From contig OX365951.1 in assembly GCA_947247005.1 (NCBI GenBank), positions 32,416,899-32,480,898 of the forward strand: DNA of 64,000 nt, read 5' to 3'. The DNA comes from Spisula solida (Eukaryota > Mollusca > Bivalvia > Venerida > Mactridae). Positions 39,268 to 53,600 of this stretch are shown here, piece by piece. A program made the translations under genes and the position numbers. Numbering within the stretch: position 1 is the first letter of the stretch; every line of letters begins with the position of its first letter. The notes under the pieces are model-generated. The model was not told the origin of the DNA. It saw nothing but the letters and a program-made list of their open reading frames with translations, and searched no databases.

Positions 39268-40370
39268 ATGCCCGGGTCCACCGGGGGGGCACAGGGGGCC
39301 CGTGCCCCCCCCCCCCAGTTGGCCTCGCAGTGACCATTTTATACATCCCAAAAATGTTAAAATCCTTAAAATCTGGCTAAGGGTCGATATTTTGTGATAA
39401 CAGCCTCTGTATATTACATATAACGGAAGCTAGTGCAATAAAATGGGGCCCCTGTTGTTTATCCAGGCCCTAATTACTCCTGATCTGTCTCAGTCAGACG
39501 CTTTAACACATGAGTGTAAAGCGTTTTAATGATCATGATTTAGGGGACCACTTCTGTTTGATTCACTGATCTATGTTACTATAATGTGTGAACTGATCGA
39601 TTTAATAATACGATAGAACTTAAATTACATTTCAAAATTTTCTTGTTGGTAGATTAAGTAACAATGCAATTTAATAATTTCACGTGTGTTTTTAGAACAC
39701 AAAAGCTGCAAGAAACTATTTGCAAGAAACTATTTAAATTCAAAATTGACAAAAATCTTTGCAAGGGGGGCACAATTTTTTAATGTGCATGTGTCTAGCG
39801 TTGAATTTTAATATTTTTAAAAAGTTAGAGTGCAGGAAATTCATGCTTTTTATTAAAATTTTACCAAAAAGTCGATCTGAACCTGTGGAAACTTTCGGTT
39901 ATAAAATTTAATCTAATATTGTAAATTCATGAGTTATGTATTTTGATTTGTAGACCTACACTTTTAATAATTTAACGTCTTACTAAAAAATTTAAAGTTC
40001 TTATTTGAAAAATTCTTCAATGGGGTAAACACTCGTTTAAATGATTGCATAAAAAATTTACGTTGTCTGATTATGTAGCGTGAATTTTCATAATTTGATG
40101 CCTGGCTTGTAAATTTTATTAGGGAATTGAAAGAAATTATTTTTAAATAATTGTTAAAATAATCGTATTTTCTGTTGATGTAGCAGTACAATTTTAGTAC
40201 CTTGACTTCTAATTCTAAAAGCTTAAAGTGCAGGAAATTGCATGATTTTAATTCGAAAAGTGAAAAAATCTTCGCCGGGAGGGGACACCCCTCCCGCACC
40301 CACCCCAACATAACATCTTAATAGGTAGCTGTGCCCCCCCCCCCACTCCAATTTTCTGCATCCGGGCCAG
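39268..40370. mobile_element. 1.1-kb element with G/C-run ends and a 9-bp target duplication
   Basis: It is flanked by the exact direct repeat cactggacc (39259-39267 and 40371-40379). The left end atgcccgggt and the inverse of the right end (ctggcccggat) are similar. Both ends contain long C/G runs next to gtgcccccc. The interior is very AT-rich, and the open frame at 39964-40311 on the minus strand is low complexity and has no domain. Confidence 0.7.
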
Positions 40371-40379
40371 CACTGGACC

Positions 40380-41550
40380 GATATATAGTAAAGCTCCGCT
40401 AGTAAAAGTAACTTATTTAACGTTTTGAAAAGTTGGTGATCTCAGAACCTACCGTTCAAATTTCCTTTGAATTGCCTAGATTCTGTGATATCTAGCCTTA
40501 AAGAATATCATTTATGCCAGTCTAAATTGATTGTGTTCTCTTGTCCGTTTTGGCAACTTTCATAGGCCTATCTAAACTTCATTGACAGACCAAACAATAA
40601 TCACATTTCTATTCATGTTTTTTTTAAATGAATTAATCCCATTCATAAAAAATATACCAGTACGTAGTACTGACGGTACTCACTTTCCCGCGCCCTGTTA
40701 GAACCACGTGACGTGCCTGAAGTGTGGTCACGTGTTGAAAGTGATAGTAGTAAGTAGACAACCATGTCCTGTCGCGTGTCACAATGGTTTAACATAAATA
40801 AACCATTGTTCTCTTGTTCAATTAGTAACTTACATTTAAACGTGACAACTGTATGAAGATCGATGGCACAATAGATAAGTCATTCGTTGCAATAGATCAA
40901 GATTACGTGAAATGCTGCATTGTGATAAAATAGGTATTTTAAACTTATCTCACGAGTGAAATCTATTAAAAATATTCCGAATATCTTGACTTTGAGACGA
41001 ACAGATTACATTTTTAAAGCGTTCTGTATTTCTGATGACACTGAGTCCGACACGAATTGAATCATGAATATTTTAAATTAAATTAATTGTGTCGTCGTGC
41101 ATTCTACAGTTTATTTATAACAAAGTCCAGTCACTCAAGCATACTGTGACTGTATATATTTATGCATAATTGTATTTCGAAAATATCGTTTTATAATATT
41201 ATTATTAAATATACATACAAATGTACACATATATGCCGCGTGTGCCCTTATATGGTAGTAACTTTACCCCTGATTAATAGTATCAAACAATGACAAATGT
41301 TGTACCCGATAGACGCGAATCGGATGACGTTTTAAATCTTAACACTTGTATAATATAATAACCCGGTCACGACTATTATACGAAAACACAAACATTTTAC
41401 TATTTTTAGCGTCATTTGTCACTTGTATTGACGTATACCTGCTGTGCAACGAGGCGTGACTCGTTCTATTTTTATCACTTTTAATCGATTTCACCGTAAA
41501 CATTGTACTGTATACTTCATATTACAACTGAAAGTGGATCGACAAGTAAC
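40380..41550 (+). promoter_or_regulatory. Upstream region of the myosin gene, with paired E-boxes
   Basis: Non-coding. Two perfect CACGTG E-boxes at 40705-40710 and 40729-40734 lie 24 bp apart in a local GC-richer patch (cccgcgccctg before, ccacgtgacgtgcc around the first). This could be the promoter or an upstream exon, about 0.8 kb before the myosin ATG. No TATA box or start site can be assigned. Confidence 0.35.
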
Positions 41551-41661
41551 ATGGAGCGACCAGCGCCCGGACTAGTTCAAGATTTAGCTTCTTTAGCTAA
41601 ATTAGATGAGAAAGTTTTGTTAGAAGAATTAAAAATACGTTATTATAACAATGATATATAC
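41551..41661 (+). CDS. Myosin exon 1 (start codon)
   Basis: [20 protein letters not shown] then [17 protein letters not shown], donor gtaagt. ATG 41551 has A at -3 and G at +4. An in-frame ATG at 41503 would add 16 residues; I prefer 41551 because the L-x-x-L-D-E-x-x-L motor start follows at the usual distance. Confidence 0.85.
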
Positions 41662-44600
41662 GTAAGTACATTTTGCTATTGTTTTAAGTTTCTACATGTA
41701 TCATTTTCACTTCCTCTTTATAATGGCACGTACATTCGTATATCTCTATTTCATTCCTGGGAATTCTACTTCATGGCATGATAAATCTTTACTAAGATAC
41801 CTGAAAATAAACACATATGCAGGTCTGTTCAGGTGTATTTTGCCATATTTGGCAAAATAAGTATATATCTAGAGCTCTATCTGTCTATGCTTGAACTGTC
41901 ACAGGGAATTTAATGAAATGGAAAAGTGTGAAATATGTATAGATCTAAATACAGTAGCTATCTTATTTCATGCACCACATACAAATGGTGGCAAATGAAA
42001 TACATACATACCAAGACACACTTAACTCTAATAAAGTCACATTTAAATACAATGCTTAAATGTGTATTCAACATGAAAACAGGTTTTGTGAAATATGACA
42101 CATTATACCTCTTCAGACTACACTGAATCACTTGTGTTTTGCAATGCTACATCTAACTTGTATGTTTTATACCTGTATATAGTCAGTAAATATTGAATAT
42201 TATATATCCCATATCATTGGATGTTTTAATAAGTCATACATACTGATGCTGTAAACTTGATAACATTCTTATATACTTAAACTTGATAACATACAGAAAG
42301 TTGTTAACATGCTAACATACATACAAACTTGATAGTACATAGTATTGACTGGATAACATGCTGATCTTCAAAAACTTGATAACTAAGATAAACTTGACAA
42401 CATGCTAACATTCATTAACATAACAACTTGATAACATGCATGTATAAATTTGATAACATGCTAATATATGTTAACATAATCACTTGATAACATGCATAAA
42501 TTTGATAACATGCTAATATATGTTAACATGATAACTTGATAACATGCATTAACTTGATTACGTACATGCATAAAATATGATAAAATGGTAATATACATAA
42601 ACATGATATTGTACACAGATTGTCCATTATTTTGCATATTGACATGTTTTGTGTATTATCATGTTTTGTGTATTGTCATGTTTTGTGTGTTGTCATGTTT
42701 TGTGTATTGTCATGTTTTGTGTATTATCATGTTTTGTGTATTGACATGTTTTGTGTATTGTCATGTTTTGTGTATTGTCATGTTTTGTGTGTTGTCATGT
42801 TTTGTGTATTGTCATGTTTTGTGTATTGTCATGCTTTGTGTATTGTCATGCTTTGTGTATTAATATTAATATGTTTTGTGTATTGTCATGTTTTGTGTAT
42901 TGTCATGTTTTGTGTATTGTCATGTTTATTTTATTGTCATATTTGTGTATTGTCATGTTTATTTTATTGTCATGGTTTGTGTATCATTATGTTTTGTGTA
43001 TTATCATGCCCCTTGTAATATCATGTTTTGTGTATTGTCATATTTTGTGTATTGTCATGCTTTGTGTATTGTCATGCTTTGTGTATTAATGTTTTGTGTG
43101 TTATCATGTTTTGTGTATTATCATGTTTTGTGTATCATCATGTTTTGTGTATTATCATGTTTTGTGTATTGTCATGCTTTGTGTATTGTCATGCTTTGTG
43201 TATTAATGTTTTGTGTGTTATCATGTTTTGTGTATTATCATGTTTTGTGTAATATCATGTTTTGTGTATTGTCATGCTTTGTGTATTAATATTAATATGT
43301 TTTGTGTATTGTCATGTTTTGTGTATTGTCATGTTTTGTGTATTGTCATGTTTATTTTATTGTCATATTTGTGTATTGTCATGCTTATTTTATTGTCATG
43401 GTTTGTGTATCATTATGTTTTGTGTATTATCATGCCCCTTGTAATATCATGTTTTGTGTATTGTCATATTTTGTGTATTGTCATGCTTTGTGTATTGTCA
43501 TGCTTTGTGTATTAATGTTTTGTGTGTTATCATGTTTTGTGTATTATCATGTTTTGTGTATTATCATGTTTTGTGTGTTGCCATGTTTTGTGTATTATCA
43601 TGTTTTGTGTATTATCATGTTTATTTTATTGTCATATTTGTGTATTGTCATGTTTATTTTATTGTCATATTTGTGTATTGTCATGTTTATTTTATTGTCA
43701 TATTTGTGTATTTTCATGTTTATTTTATTGTCATATTTGTGTATTGTCATGTTTATTTTATTGTCATGGTTTGTGTATCATTATGTTTTGTGTATTACCA
43801 TGCCCCTTGGAATGTCATGTCTGTGTATAGTCATATTTTGTGTATTGTCATGTTTTGTAGACTGTCATGAATTGTGTATTGTCCTAGTGTGTGTATTGTC
43901 ATGGCTTGTCATGGTTTGTGACATGTCATGGTTTGTGAAATGTTATGGTTTGTGCAACGTATGTCACACTCTGTGACACCACATGGCATGTTATAACTTA
44001 TAACATGTTTTATTTTACAGACATATGTTGGTGACATACTGATTGCTGTCAATCCATTCAGAGATATTGGCATCTATGATGACCACGTAAGTCAAATCTA
44101 TTAACTTATTATTTTTTATAGCAATTGCGCATAATATTGAATTTAAATTGATTGATCTGAAAGTTAATTACCTGACATATTAGCTATATGTTATATATAT
44201 ATATATATATATATATAGCTGAATATTTATGATAAAAGTAAAGTTTGCTGAGTTGAAACATAATCATTTATCCTGTTGAATGGTTTTGTGAAACTGTCCA
44301 AACCTAAATTAAATGCCAAACCCAAACCCTAATTAAATGCCAAAACTGCTCAATGTTTAACGACTTGATTAAATGTGAAATTCCAAATACCAAACCTTAA
44401 TTAAAATTGCATATTACAAATGTATATTATATTTTTAGACGTCATATTTATACAATCTTGCTAAGAAGAATGAGAATCCGCCACACATATTTGCTATTGC
44501 TGACAGTGCTTTCCAGTGTATGGTAGGACATGGTGGTAGAACACCAGAAAACCAGTGTATCCTCATCAGGTAATATAATGTATTGTTACATAATGTACAG

Positions 44601-47600
44601 GGGTTCTATTTGAATCGGGAGTAGGGGTTAAATTGACCCTTGGAATTTCCAAAAAGCCCCATTTGAACCCTCAAGATTTTGGTTTGAAGGGTCATTTTCT
44701 CCTAAAATCATGCATTGGGTATTTTGTCAATAAAATGGTAAGATTTAGTCAAAAATATCAAAATGACCCTTCAGGTTCAGAAACTAGTGGAACCCCGCAT
44801 AGGACAGTCTGTCCGTTGGTGACAATCCTACAATTTTATAAAAAATAATTTATTTTTTCTATACCCAGTATATTTTTTAAGAGCTTGAATTGTAGTTATC
44901 CCATATCAACTGGGTTGTCACTTACCTCGTAAAGTCAGAGAATGTTTTTTCAAGTTTAAGTAAATTGTCAGGGAATTTTGATATTAAATGGTCAATGAAA
45001 AATTCAGAACTATGGTTTTTCATAATTTATTTCTTAATAGTATTGTACTTAATGTCTGAGTTGTTGTGGAGTGCATACTTTTAAAAGACATTTTGATAAG
45101 GCCGAACTTAAAATATTCTTGGTTTCCCCATCCCGACCCTAGCAGATTTAGAATGGGTAGGTATGTAGGGTTAAAAAAATTTTTTGGAACCGTTTCAGTA
45201 TGATAGTTATTGGTTAAGACATACAAATAATGAAATTTAGAATTAACTTTAAGGTGAACACCAACTTTAATAAAAAAAATATTATTTCAATTTGGGCAAT
45301 GAAATATTTTGGGTAGGGCCCTTTTTAGTCGGGTAGGTAGGGGATGGGGAAACAAACAATATTTTATTTTTGGCCTAAGACATGCATACTTTATAACTAT
45401 GCCAGTAATTGCTAGTAAATTACTTGTAATTTTCACAATTTAAAATGTTACCTCAGATAGGAAGTATTGGCTGACAGAAATGTTTATAAAATATATAGCT
45501 GAGATATGAGACATACCAGCTTAACTGCTTATACATGTATGTAAAATACCCAGACTTTAACAATAAGGGGAAGTCTACTTGGATGATTCACATCTAACAA
45601 CTTTTATTAGTTCATGAAATTAGCATAGATTTGCATTAAAACAGATCTTTGCCACTCATATGCAGATCCAGAATTTTTAGTCAAGGGAAACTGATTAGCC
45701 TTTTTACTCAGAATTAAAGCGGTCTGACCTAGCTGCTGTTTCGCTCAGGGGATTTAAATAGTTATATTTTCTCAAAGGGGGGTCTTGACCAAAAGTTTAG
45801 TCCCAATTTCATACTAGTTATATTAGATCATAAACCACATTTTTGCCAACATTCCAAGGGGGTGGGGGTCCAGAGGCCAATCTTCCTTCTGGATCCACAC
45901 ATGCATGTTTATGTAAATTAAAGGCTTTTCTGGCCGGTAGCCATGCTGAGAAAATTGGAGAAATTACCAAATAAGCATGTCGTTGAAGAAAAAAAAGCCT
46001 CAAATAGACCCAAGTAAAGATTTGCTTCATTGCTTTTTGTCTCTGGATACGGCCCTGTATTGTGCATAATATTATTATGTTGTTTATTTAGTGGTGAGAG
46101 TGGTGCTGGAAAAACGGAGAGTACAAAATTGATTATCAAACAATTAGTGGAGCTTTGCCATGGTAACACACAACTAGAACAGCAGATTCTACAGGTAATG
46201 AGAATATGATACGAATACTCAAAGTTCAGTCATTAAAACAGCCGGAACATAAAGCACATGTCATTCCTATATCAGAGCAATTAGTGGCTCTCCTAACAAT
46301 TGGCTGTGTTACCAGTTTTAGGCCGAAATAAGTTAATATTGTGGTTCTGATAACATGCTGAATAAATAGCGTAGGTAGGTAGGAAAAACATTTAATTTTT
46401 AAAGATTTATTTTGTTGATTTTATGGACTGGAAAATCAACTATCTGTGGAGATTTCCAATAAAAGGTCAATAAAATGTTCAGGGTAGGGGCAAAAACAGA
46501 AGGTAGATATAGGGTAACAAGAACCTTAATGTTATTTTTGTTTTGTTAAGAAAGTATGCCTGAATCACTTTGGTGTGATCATCTTTAAACCCTGATGCAG
46601 CATGTTTTTACTTAAATGAAATATGTTCCTGTTAAGTTTAAATGAATCAAAATACTAGCAGTTTTACACAATGACTTGTAAGCATATTATGTAGGCGTAT
46701 CAAGTTACTATTGAGTTGTAGGCCAACGATTAAATATTCTTAATACTATGAAAAAAGAATTCTTCCTGGTCTAAAGGTTTCATATAACATTCAACATGCG
46801 TAACTACAAAAAATTGCTTGAATTATCTACACATTGCTGACTTCATGAAATACTTAACTTATTAATTGCTTTTATACTTATAGATAGATATTTATTTTTA
46901 GATAGATATATAAAACCACAGCTTTGAGGAGGTCTTAGAGTAGCACTATTTCTTTAAATTTGCAGTGGTGCACATATGGTTAAGAATTTATGTTTTTAAT
47001 TAATCTTACAAGGAAGTATAAGAACAGCTTATCCATATATTGTGTTTTGGTGTCATTTTGTACAGTTAAACCTCATCTAAGGACCACATCAAAATTAGGA
47101 CCACAATTCCCAGGTTCATTTTCACTGTTCTGCTGAGACTTCATTTATCTGCAAATTTATTAAGACCAACTGAACTCTATAATTAGACATGTTTTCATAG
47201 GTCTAAAAGTTGACCTTACTGTTGAGGTTTAACTGTATACATATATTAGTTACTTAATAATGCTCTGAACTTGATCACTGTTAAACTGAAGTACATCAGC
47301 ATTCAGTGCTTTGATTTTAAAGTTACATTAATTTTGTGTGGTACACTGGGGCATAATATGTAATTTGTTTTCTTTTAGTCATTCTCAACACCTCATTCCG
47401 GATGGTATCCAATACCAAGAAACCTGACTCTTGCCATTTATACTTGATTGTTTATTTTTCAGGTAAATCCACTACTTGAAGCCTTTGGAAATGCTCAAAC
47501 ATTAATGAATGACAATTCAAGTCGTTTTGGAAAATACATCCAGTTAATGTTTCAAAATGGACAAGGTATGACTAACAATGTTGTGATTTAATAACTCAGT

Positions 47601-50600
47601 GACTGTATCCCTACTGAAAAGTCATTTAAACTTGTGGAGATTATTTAGTTATGTCTCCCACATATAGTGGGGAAGATTTTGTTCTGGACATCAGTCTGGA
47701 TTGATGTCACAAAGTTTGTCTACGCCAGACATGGAGTAATCGATTAAAGTAATCATGATGATTAATAATCGATTACCTTTTTCAAGTAATCATCATTATT
47801 ATTTGCTTTCAATGGATTATGGAGATTTTTCAGTGAAATAAACAGTGAAAATAACAGTGAAATTACCACTTTGTTATTTTCACTGTTTTAGAAGCTGGTT
47901 CCAGTATCATGCAGAAAAAGAAACGTAACGTCAACGGCGTCGGGCTTTAAAATATGCGTTACGTCATCATGACGTCAAAATTATCACGTCGTGACGTTCT
48001 AATTTCGACGTGATTTTTCCAATTAAGCCAATTACGGCACATATTTAAGAGGAATTGAGGCATATAATAAACAGAAAATTTGTTGATTTTTGGTGTAAGA
48101 TCAATTTTATTTCACTCGTGATCACAGAAAATTACATTTTCACTCGTGGCTACGCCACTCGTGAAAATATTGATTTTCTGTGATCACTCGGTGAAATAAA
48201 ATTCGATCTTACACCAAAATCAACAAATATCCTCTATTTAATCAGTAATCATGGATTTATCTGATTAATGATTAATAATTAACTCTACGCTTGTTCTCCT
48301 TAACCACTTGTCTGATTTCAGTAGAACTTCACAGGAATAGTTTATTTAGCTGTAAATATTGTTAGGAATTGGTCGGATTAATATTGCCAGAGTTGTGGCC
48401 CTTTGTAGGATGAACTTGAACATATGGATTCAGTACATGGAGGGTATAGCTAGAAGTTAACTGATCATATTATCGGTTTGAGGATGTAGTAGTACAGTCA
48501 TGTTTTAGGTCCAAATAGGCAACTGTACAATTTGGTTAAGCTAGCAACTCAGAATTATTGGCGTAAATGCATATGACGCTACTTAAAGGAATACAAGAAT
48601 TCCTAATATTTCTGAATGCTGAAATGGAAATTTCGCCAACTTTTCAACCTGCAACATATCAATCGATAATTTTGTTGTTTTCTTTTAATAAACATAAATT
48701 GTGAAGTTTATTTTGTGTTTGTATTTCTGTACAGATTTGCTGGAATGAAAGTTGCAGCAGAATTATTGCCCTTGCTTGAATCCCTGTTTAGTTGGAAATA
48801 ACAATGTGAACTGTTTATCTTTTCTTTCTTTAGTTCTTGGTGCTAAGATCAGTGAATATCTATTGGAGAAATCACGACTTGTTCACCAGGGTCCTGGAGA
48901 GGAGAGTTTCCATATATTCTACTACATGATGGCAGGACTACCAAAATCCAAACAAGAACAATTCTTCCTAGCTGCCCCAGAAAGATACAGGTATTAACTC
49001 GTAACATGCATACAATGATGTGAAACTAAGGAAATGAACATAACATTCCACCTGAATCCATCACTTATGAATGATAAGAAATAGCAATTTGGTGATATAT
49101 TAGAAAAAATATCAAAGATAATAGTTGGGTGTTTAATAATATAAATATCAAAAATAATAATTGGTATCATAAAAATTATCAAAAGTAATATTTGTGTAAT
49201 AATTTTCATAAAAAATATTATCAAATATAACAGCTGAGTGTTACACATCTAACGCTTCTGAAATATCAAAAATTCATTTTTTTAGGGGAAAGTATATTGA
49301 TATATATATTTATGTATTTATTTTCTAGATATTTGGTATGTGGTACAAATGGAATATCGAAGGATAAGGAATCTTCGAAGAAGAAGTATGAAGAGTTATT
49401 GAATGCATTAGATTTAGTGGGATTTACTGATGAGGTAAATTTGGTCTACATGTAAACCAATTGATATATGTGAAAATGGGCCGTTATAACACCTCGTTTG
49501 TTCAGTTTGGGAATCAAGAGAAACATGAAGCAAAGATCTCTAGTTTTTAATATCTACTTGCAAACTTTATAATAAAACTATGCTTTAGATATTTCTATTT
49601 AGGTTTATGTTATTGAAAGTAGCCTACATCATTTTGGAAAAGACACTTGAAAGGGTTGTCTTATATTTACATTGTATGTTGACTTATAAGTAGGAATGTC
49701 CTTGGTAGCTCAATGTCTCTCATACCCGCATAGTGATGGATACCATCAGGAATGAGGTGTAGACTTGTTTCACATTAAATAGACCAATATCAACCTATAA
49801 TATATTAGTATTAACTTTGAATATCCTTGGCAATGTCATTGGCTAGACAATGTATAACACTATTTATTGTGTTTTTCAGGAACAATATGATATGTTTACC
49901 ATAGTTACCAGTGTACTTCACCTTGGTAACGTATCATTTGATGAAGATGACAACGATGCTGTACAAGTGAATGATATGAACCCGGTCAAAGTACTTGCTG
50001 TAAGTATATATCATACAGTCAAACCTAATTAACCCAACACTCCATTGATACATCAATTCACACCCTGAAACCTATATCCCTTATTCATCAACAATTATGT
50101 TCAAATAAAGAGCTTGGAGGGGAGACAATCCAATTACAGAAATGGACTTAACAAAACACCTTATCAAGGGAGACAATCCAATTACAGAAATGGACTGAAC
50201 AAGACACCTTATCAAGGGAGACAATCCAATTACAGAAATGGACTGAACAAGACACCTTATCAAGGGAGACAATCAAATGACAGAAATGGACTGAACAAGA
50301 CACCTTATCAAGGGAGACAATCCAATTACTGAAATGGACTGAACAAGACACCTTATCAAGGGAGACAATCAAATGACAGAAATGGACTGAACAAGACACC
50401 TTATCAAGGGAGACAATCCAATTACTGAAATGGACTGAACACAACATTTTATCAAGGGAGACAATACATTTAAAGAAGTAGACTTAACACAACATTTTAT
50501 CAAGGGAGACCATTCTTCATTGTCTCAAAAGCTACACATGAGAGGTGTACCGATTTAATTTGTTATATGTTCCTTTGCACTGGGCCAGTGGGACATGCAA

Positions 50601-53600
50601 CAGAGTCTGACAAAATATTACAGCAATTGAAATGAATATAATCATGGATCAAACTATATTTCAGAAATTGTTATGTGTAGATAGTCAGGACCTTGCTGGT
50701 ACGATGACATCAATAGTCACACATACGAGAGGTGAACAAGTTACCAGACATTACACAAAGGCTCAGGCTGTAGGTAAGTCAGAATTGTTACTAAAATAAT
50801 AGAATGTCAGTTTCTGCCAATGTGCTGTTACGTCCAGTGTGGTGCCAGTCTTTCAACGCTCTTGTTCTTCATCTAAAGATTCTTTGAAAAGTAATAAATG
50901 GGGTGTTCATAAAGTTTTGGGACAAGTGCCGTAATAATTTTATTATAAATAAAATTTAATATTTACCACACTTTTCCCCAAACTTTTCGAACACCCCTCA
51001 TATACCATAATACTTTATTGTAATTCAATTGCTTACCATGTTCAAATAATTTATATTCTCAGAGGCTCGTGATGCTGTTGCTAAGGTTTTATATGGACGC
51101 TTGTTTGGTTGGATTGTAAACAAAGTGAACCAGTTGTTAGCCCCTGCACAAGGAACACTGTCCGAGGATTGTAGAGAGATTGGCATTCTGGATATATTTG
51201 GTTTTGAACATTTTGAAAAGAACAGCTTTGAACAAGCTTGCATCAATCTGGCTAATGAACAGCTTCAGTTCTTCTTCAATCAGGTAAGTACCTCAATATC
51301 CTAGTTACTTGTTGTACCGGTGTATGGTATGCTTAGAGTGTGATAGGTCTACCTTGCCTCGGTATCCTAGTCACTTGTTGTACAGGTGTATGGCACGCAT
51401 AGAGTGTGAGAGGTCTACCTTGCCTCGATATTCTAGTCACTTGTTGTACAGGTGTATGTTACGCGTAGTGTGAGAGATCTACGTTGCCTCACTAAACGTG
51501 TAATACTTGAGACAAGATGAAATAAAAACCAGCTAACTTGTCTTTCCTTTGCTTAGTCAATAGTGGTATAGAGTATGCTTGGAGAGTGAGTGCATGGTCT
51601 ACGTTACCTCACTAAACGTGTCACACTTGAGACAAGATGAAATTAAAACCAGCTAACTATAGTGTTTCCCTTGCTTAGCATTCAGCATTAAAACATGGAA
51701 ACAGCTTCTCTTCTCATACTGTCATGTCGATGGACACAAATGAGGTGGACATCACCTGGTGGACGGATATTTTTACGGAACTCATCACGTTGTGGTGTTT
51801 TTCTTTTACTCTTTCTACTTTGGTTGAATGTATCCCACAAGCTACTTCTTCATCCCCAACAATCTATGAAATTAATAGAATACTGTTTCACAGACTAATA
51901 GATCGACAAGCTCAATCCAATATACCCCTTACAACTCACTGGGGGAGCCTATAAAAATGCTTATATGCATTAACACTATGACTCAATGCACATGACTGTA
52001 TATTGCTATAAAGGCACATTTATTTATATAATATAAACATACATTTCAGCATGTATTTAAACAAGAGCAAGAAGAATATATCCGTGAAGGCATCAACTGG
52101 AATGAAATCAAGTTTGTAGACAACAAACCACTATTGGTAAGGCAGAAATGCTCTATTATCAACTCCACCCACTTGATCCATATTTTCCAATGCTGGCCCT
52201 ACCTTGAATTTATATTTTGCTGCCCCTACCTATGAGTAGCTGGTTATATGCTAGCAAGTGAATATAATGTTTTCTGTTTCATAGCATCAATTAAAACATG
52301 TATGTGGAAAATGGAAAATTTGTAAAAGAACTAAAAAATCTTCCAACATCATTAAAAGGGAGACAACTTTTAAAAATGGAAACCAGACATCAAGTATTTA
52401 TGCAGGGAGGGACTTCAAGTCAGGGATTATAACTACTCGAGCTTGTAACTCTGTCAACTAGTATTCCTATTAGCACTTAAAAATGCAATACCCTTAAATG
52501 TCCAAAATCTCCCCTGCAAATCCCTTAAATGTACAAAATCTCCCCTGCAAATCCCTTAGATCCCAAAATCTCCCATTTATCACCCCTGCAAATTCCTTAA
52601 ATGTCCAAAATCTCCCCTGCAAGTCCCTTAAATGTCCAAAATCTCCCCGGTAGGCCCCTTTGAACATTAAAATTATACTCGGTGCATATCATGTATTACT
52701 GATGGAAGGATTTATATATTACCTCAGCCTAATGGTCTGTTATTGTTATTTCAGGATTTATTTCTTGCACGACCTGTAGGTTTATTGTCTGTTCTGGATG
52801 AAGAAAGCAGATTTCCTAGGGTAAGTGAAAGATAAATGAACATCGGCCATTACATTTTGCTAAAGAGAGTGAGGTGTTTATCAAAGTACCATTGTTTAAA
52901 GCCTAGGTCCCACTGAGCATTTTTTGCCTCGGCAATGTACTCATGATTGAAATTAATGAGCATTCAGGACATCAAGAACAGGTTCCTCGTGGTCTAGGGG
53001 AAGTTTCGGGGAAGTTGTGAGACAGTTTGTGATATTGGAAGGAATTGTGATGAATCGGGTGATATCGGAAGAAATTGTGATGAATCGGGTGATATCGGAA
53101 GAAATCGGGAGACAACGACTAGGCTCAAAGATACATAATTAATTCTTGTTACGAGATGAAATGTAAACAATCTCATTCAAATCAGATCCAAACATTTGCT
53201 CCCTTCCTTTACCCTGTTAGCAGGTATATCAGTAAAGTAGTGAAGTGTAATAAGGGTCTGATTTTAATGAGATTGAAATGTAAAGAATACAGAATTCTGC
53301 CAATTTTTTGTAATTGTTTGATACACTTTATGATAAGAATACACTTCTGACTAATCTAAGGTAAAATTAAGCTTTCTTGTAAACGTGCCCAGAGGGTTTA
53401 GGCATTTATTTGAGGGAACATTATAAGGGATTGTATCATACAGGTATGAATCGTTTTTTAGCATATTGTTTGTGTGTTTCAGGCTACAGATATCACACTG
53501 GTAGCAAAATACAATAAGAACTTTGAAGGCAATACTTACTACAAACCATCCAAGGGCAGTAATGACAATAGATTTACCATCATGCATTATGCTGGACAGG

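Noticed and set aside
39964..40311. 115-codon minus-strand gene
   Set aside because: Low-complexity Lys/Asn/Phe sequence from AT-rich DNA inside a transposable element.
41503..41550. Upstream in-frame ATG for the myosin
   Set aside because: Weak context and a leader (MYCILHITTESGSTSN) unlike a myosin start; cannot be excluded.
42585..43976. Long Cys/Val/Tyr-rich reading frames up to 224 codons
   Set aside because: By-product of the 17-bp repeat, open in all three frames, no start context or domain.
50113..50475. CRISPR-like array or repeat-protein gene
   Set aside because: 48-bp units repeat fully without spacers; frames are open only because 48 is divisible by three. It lies in a myosin intron.
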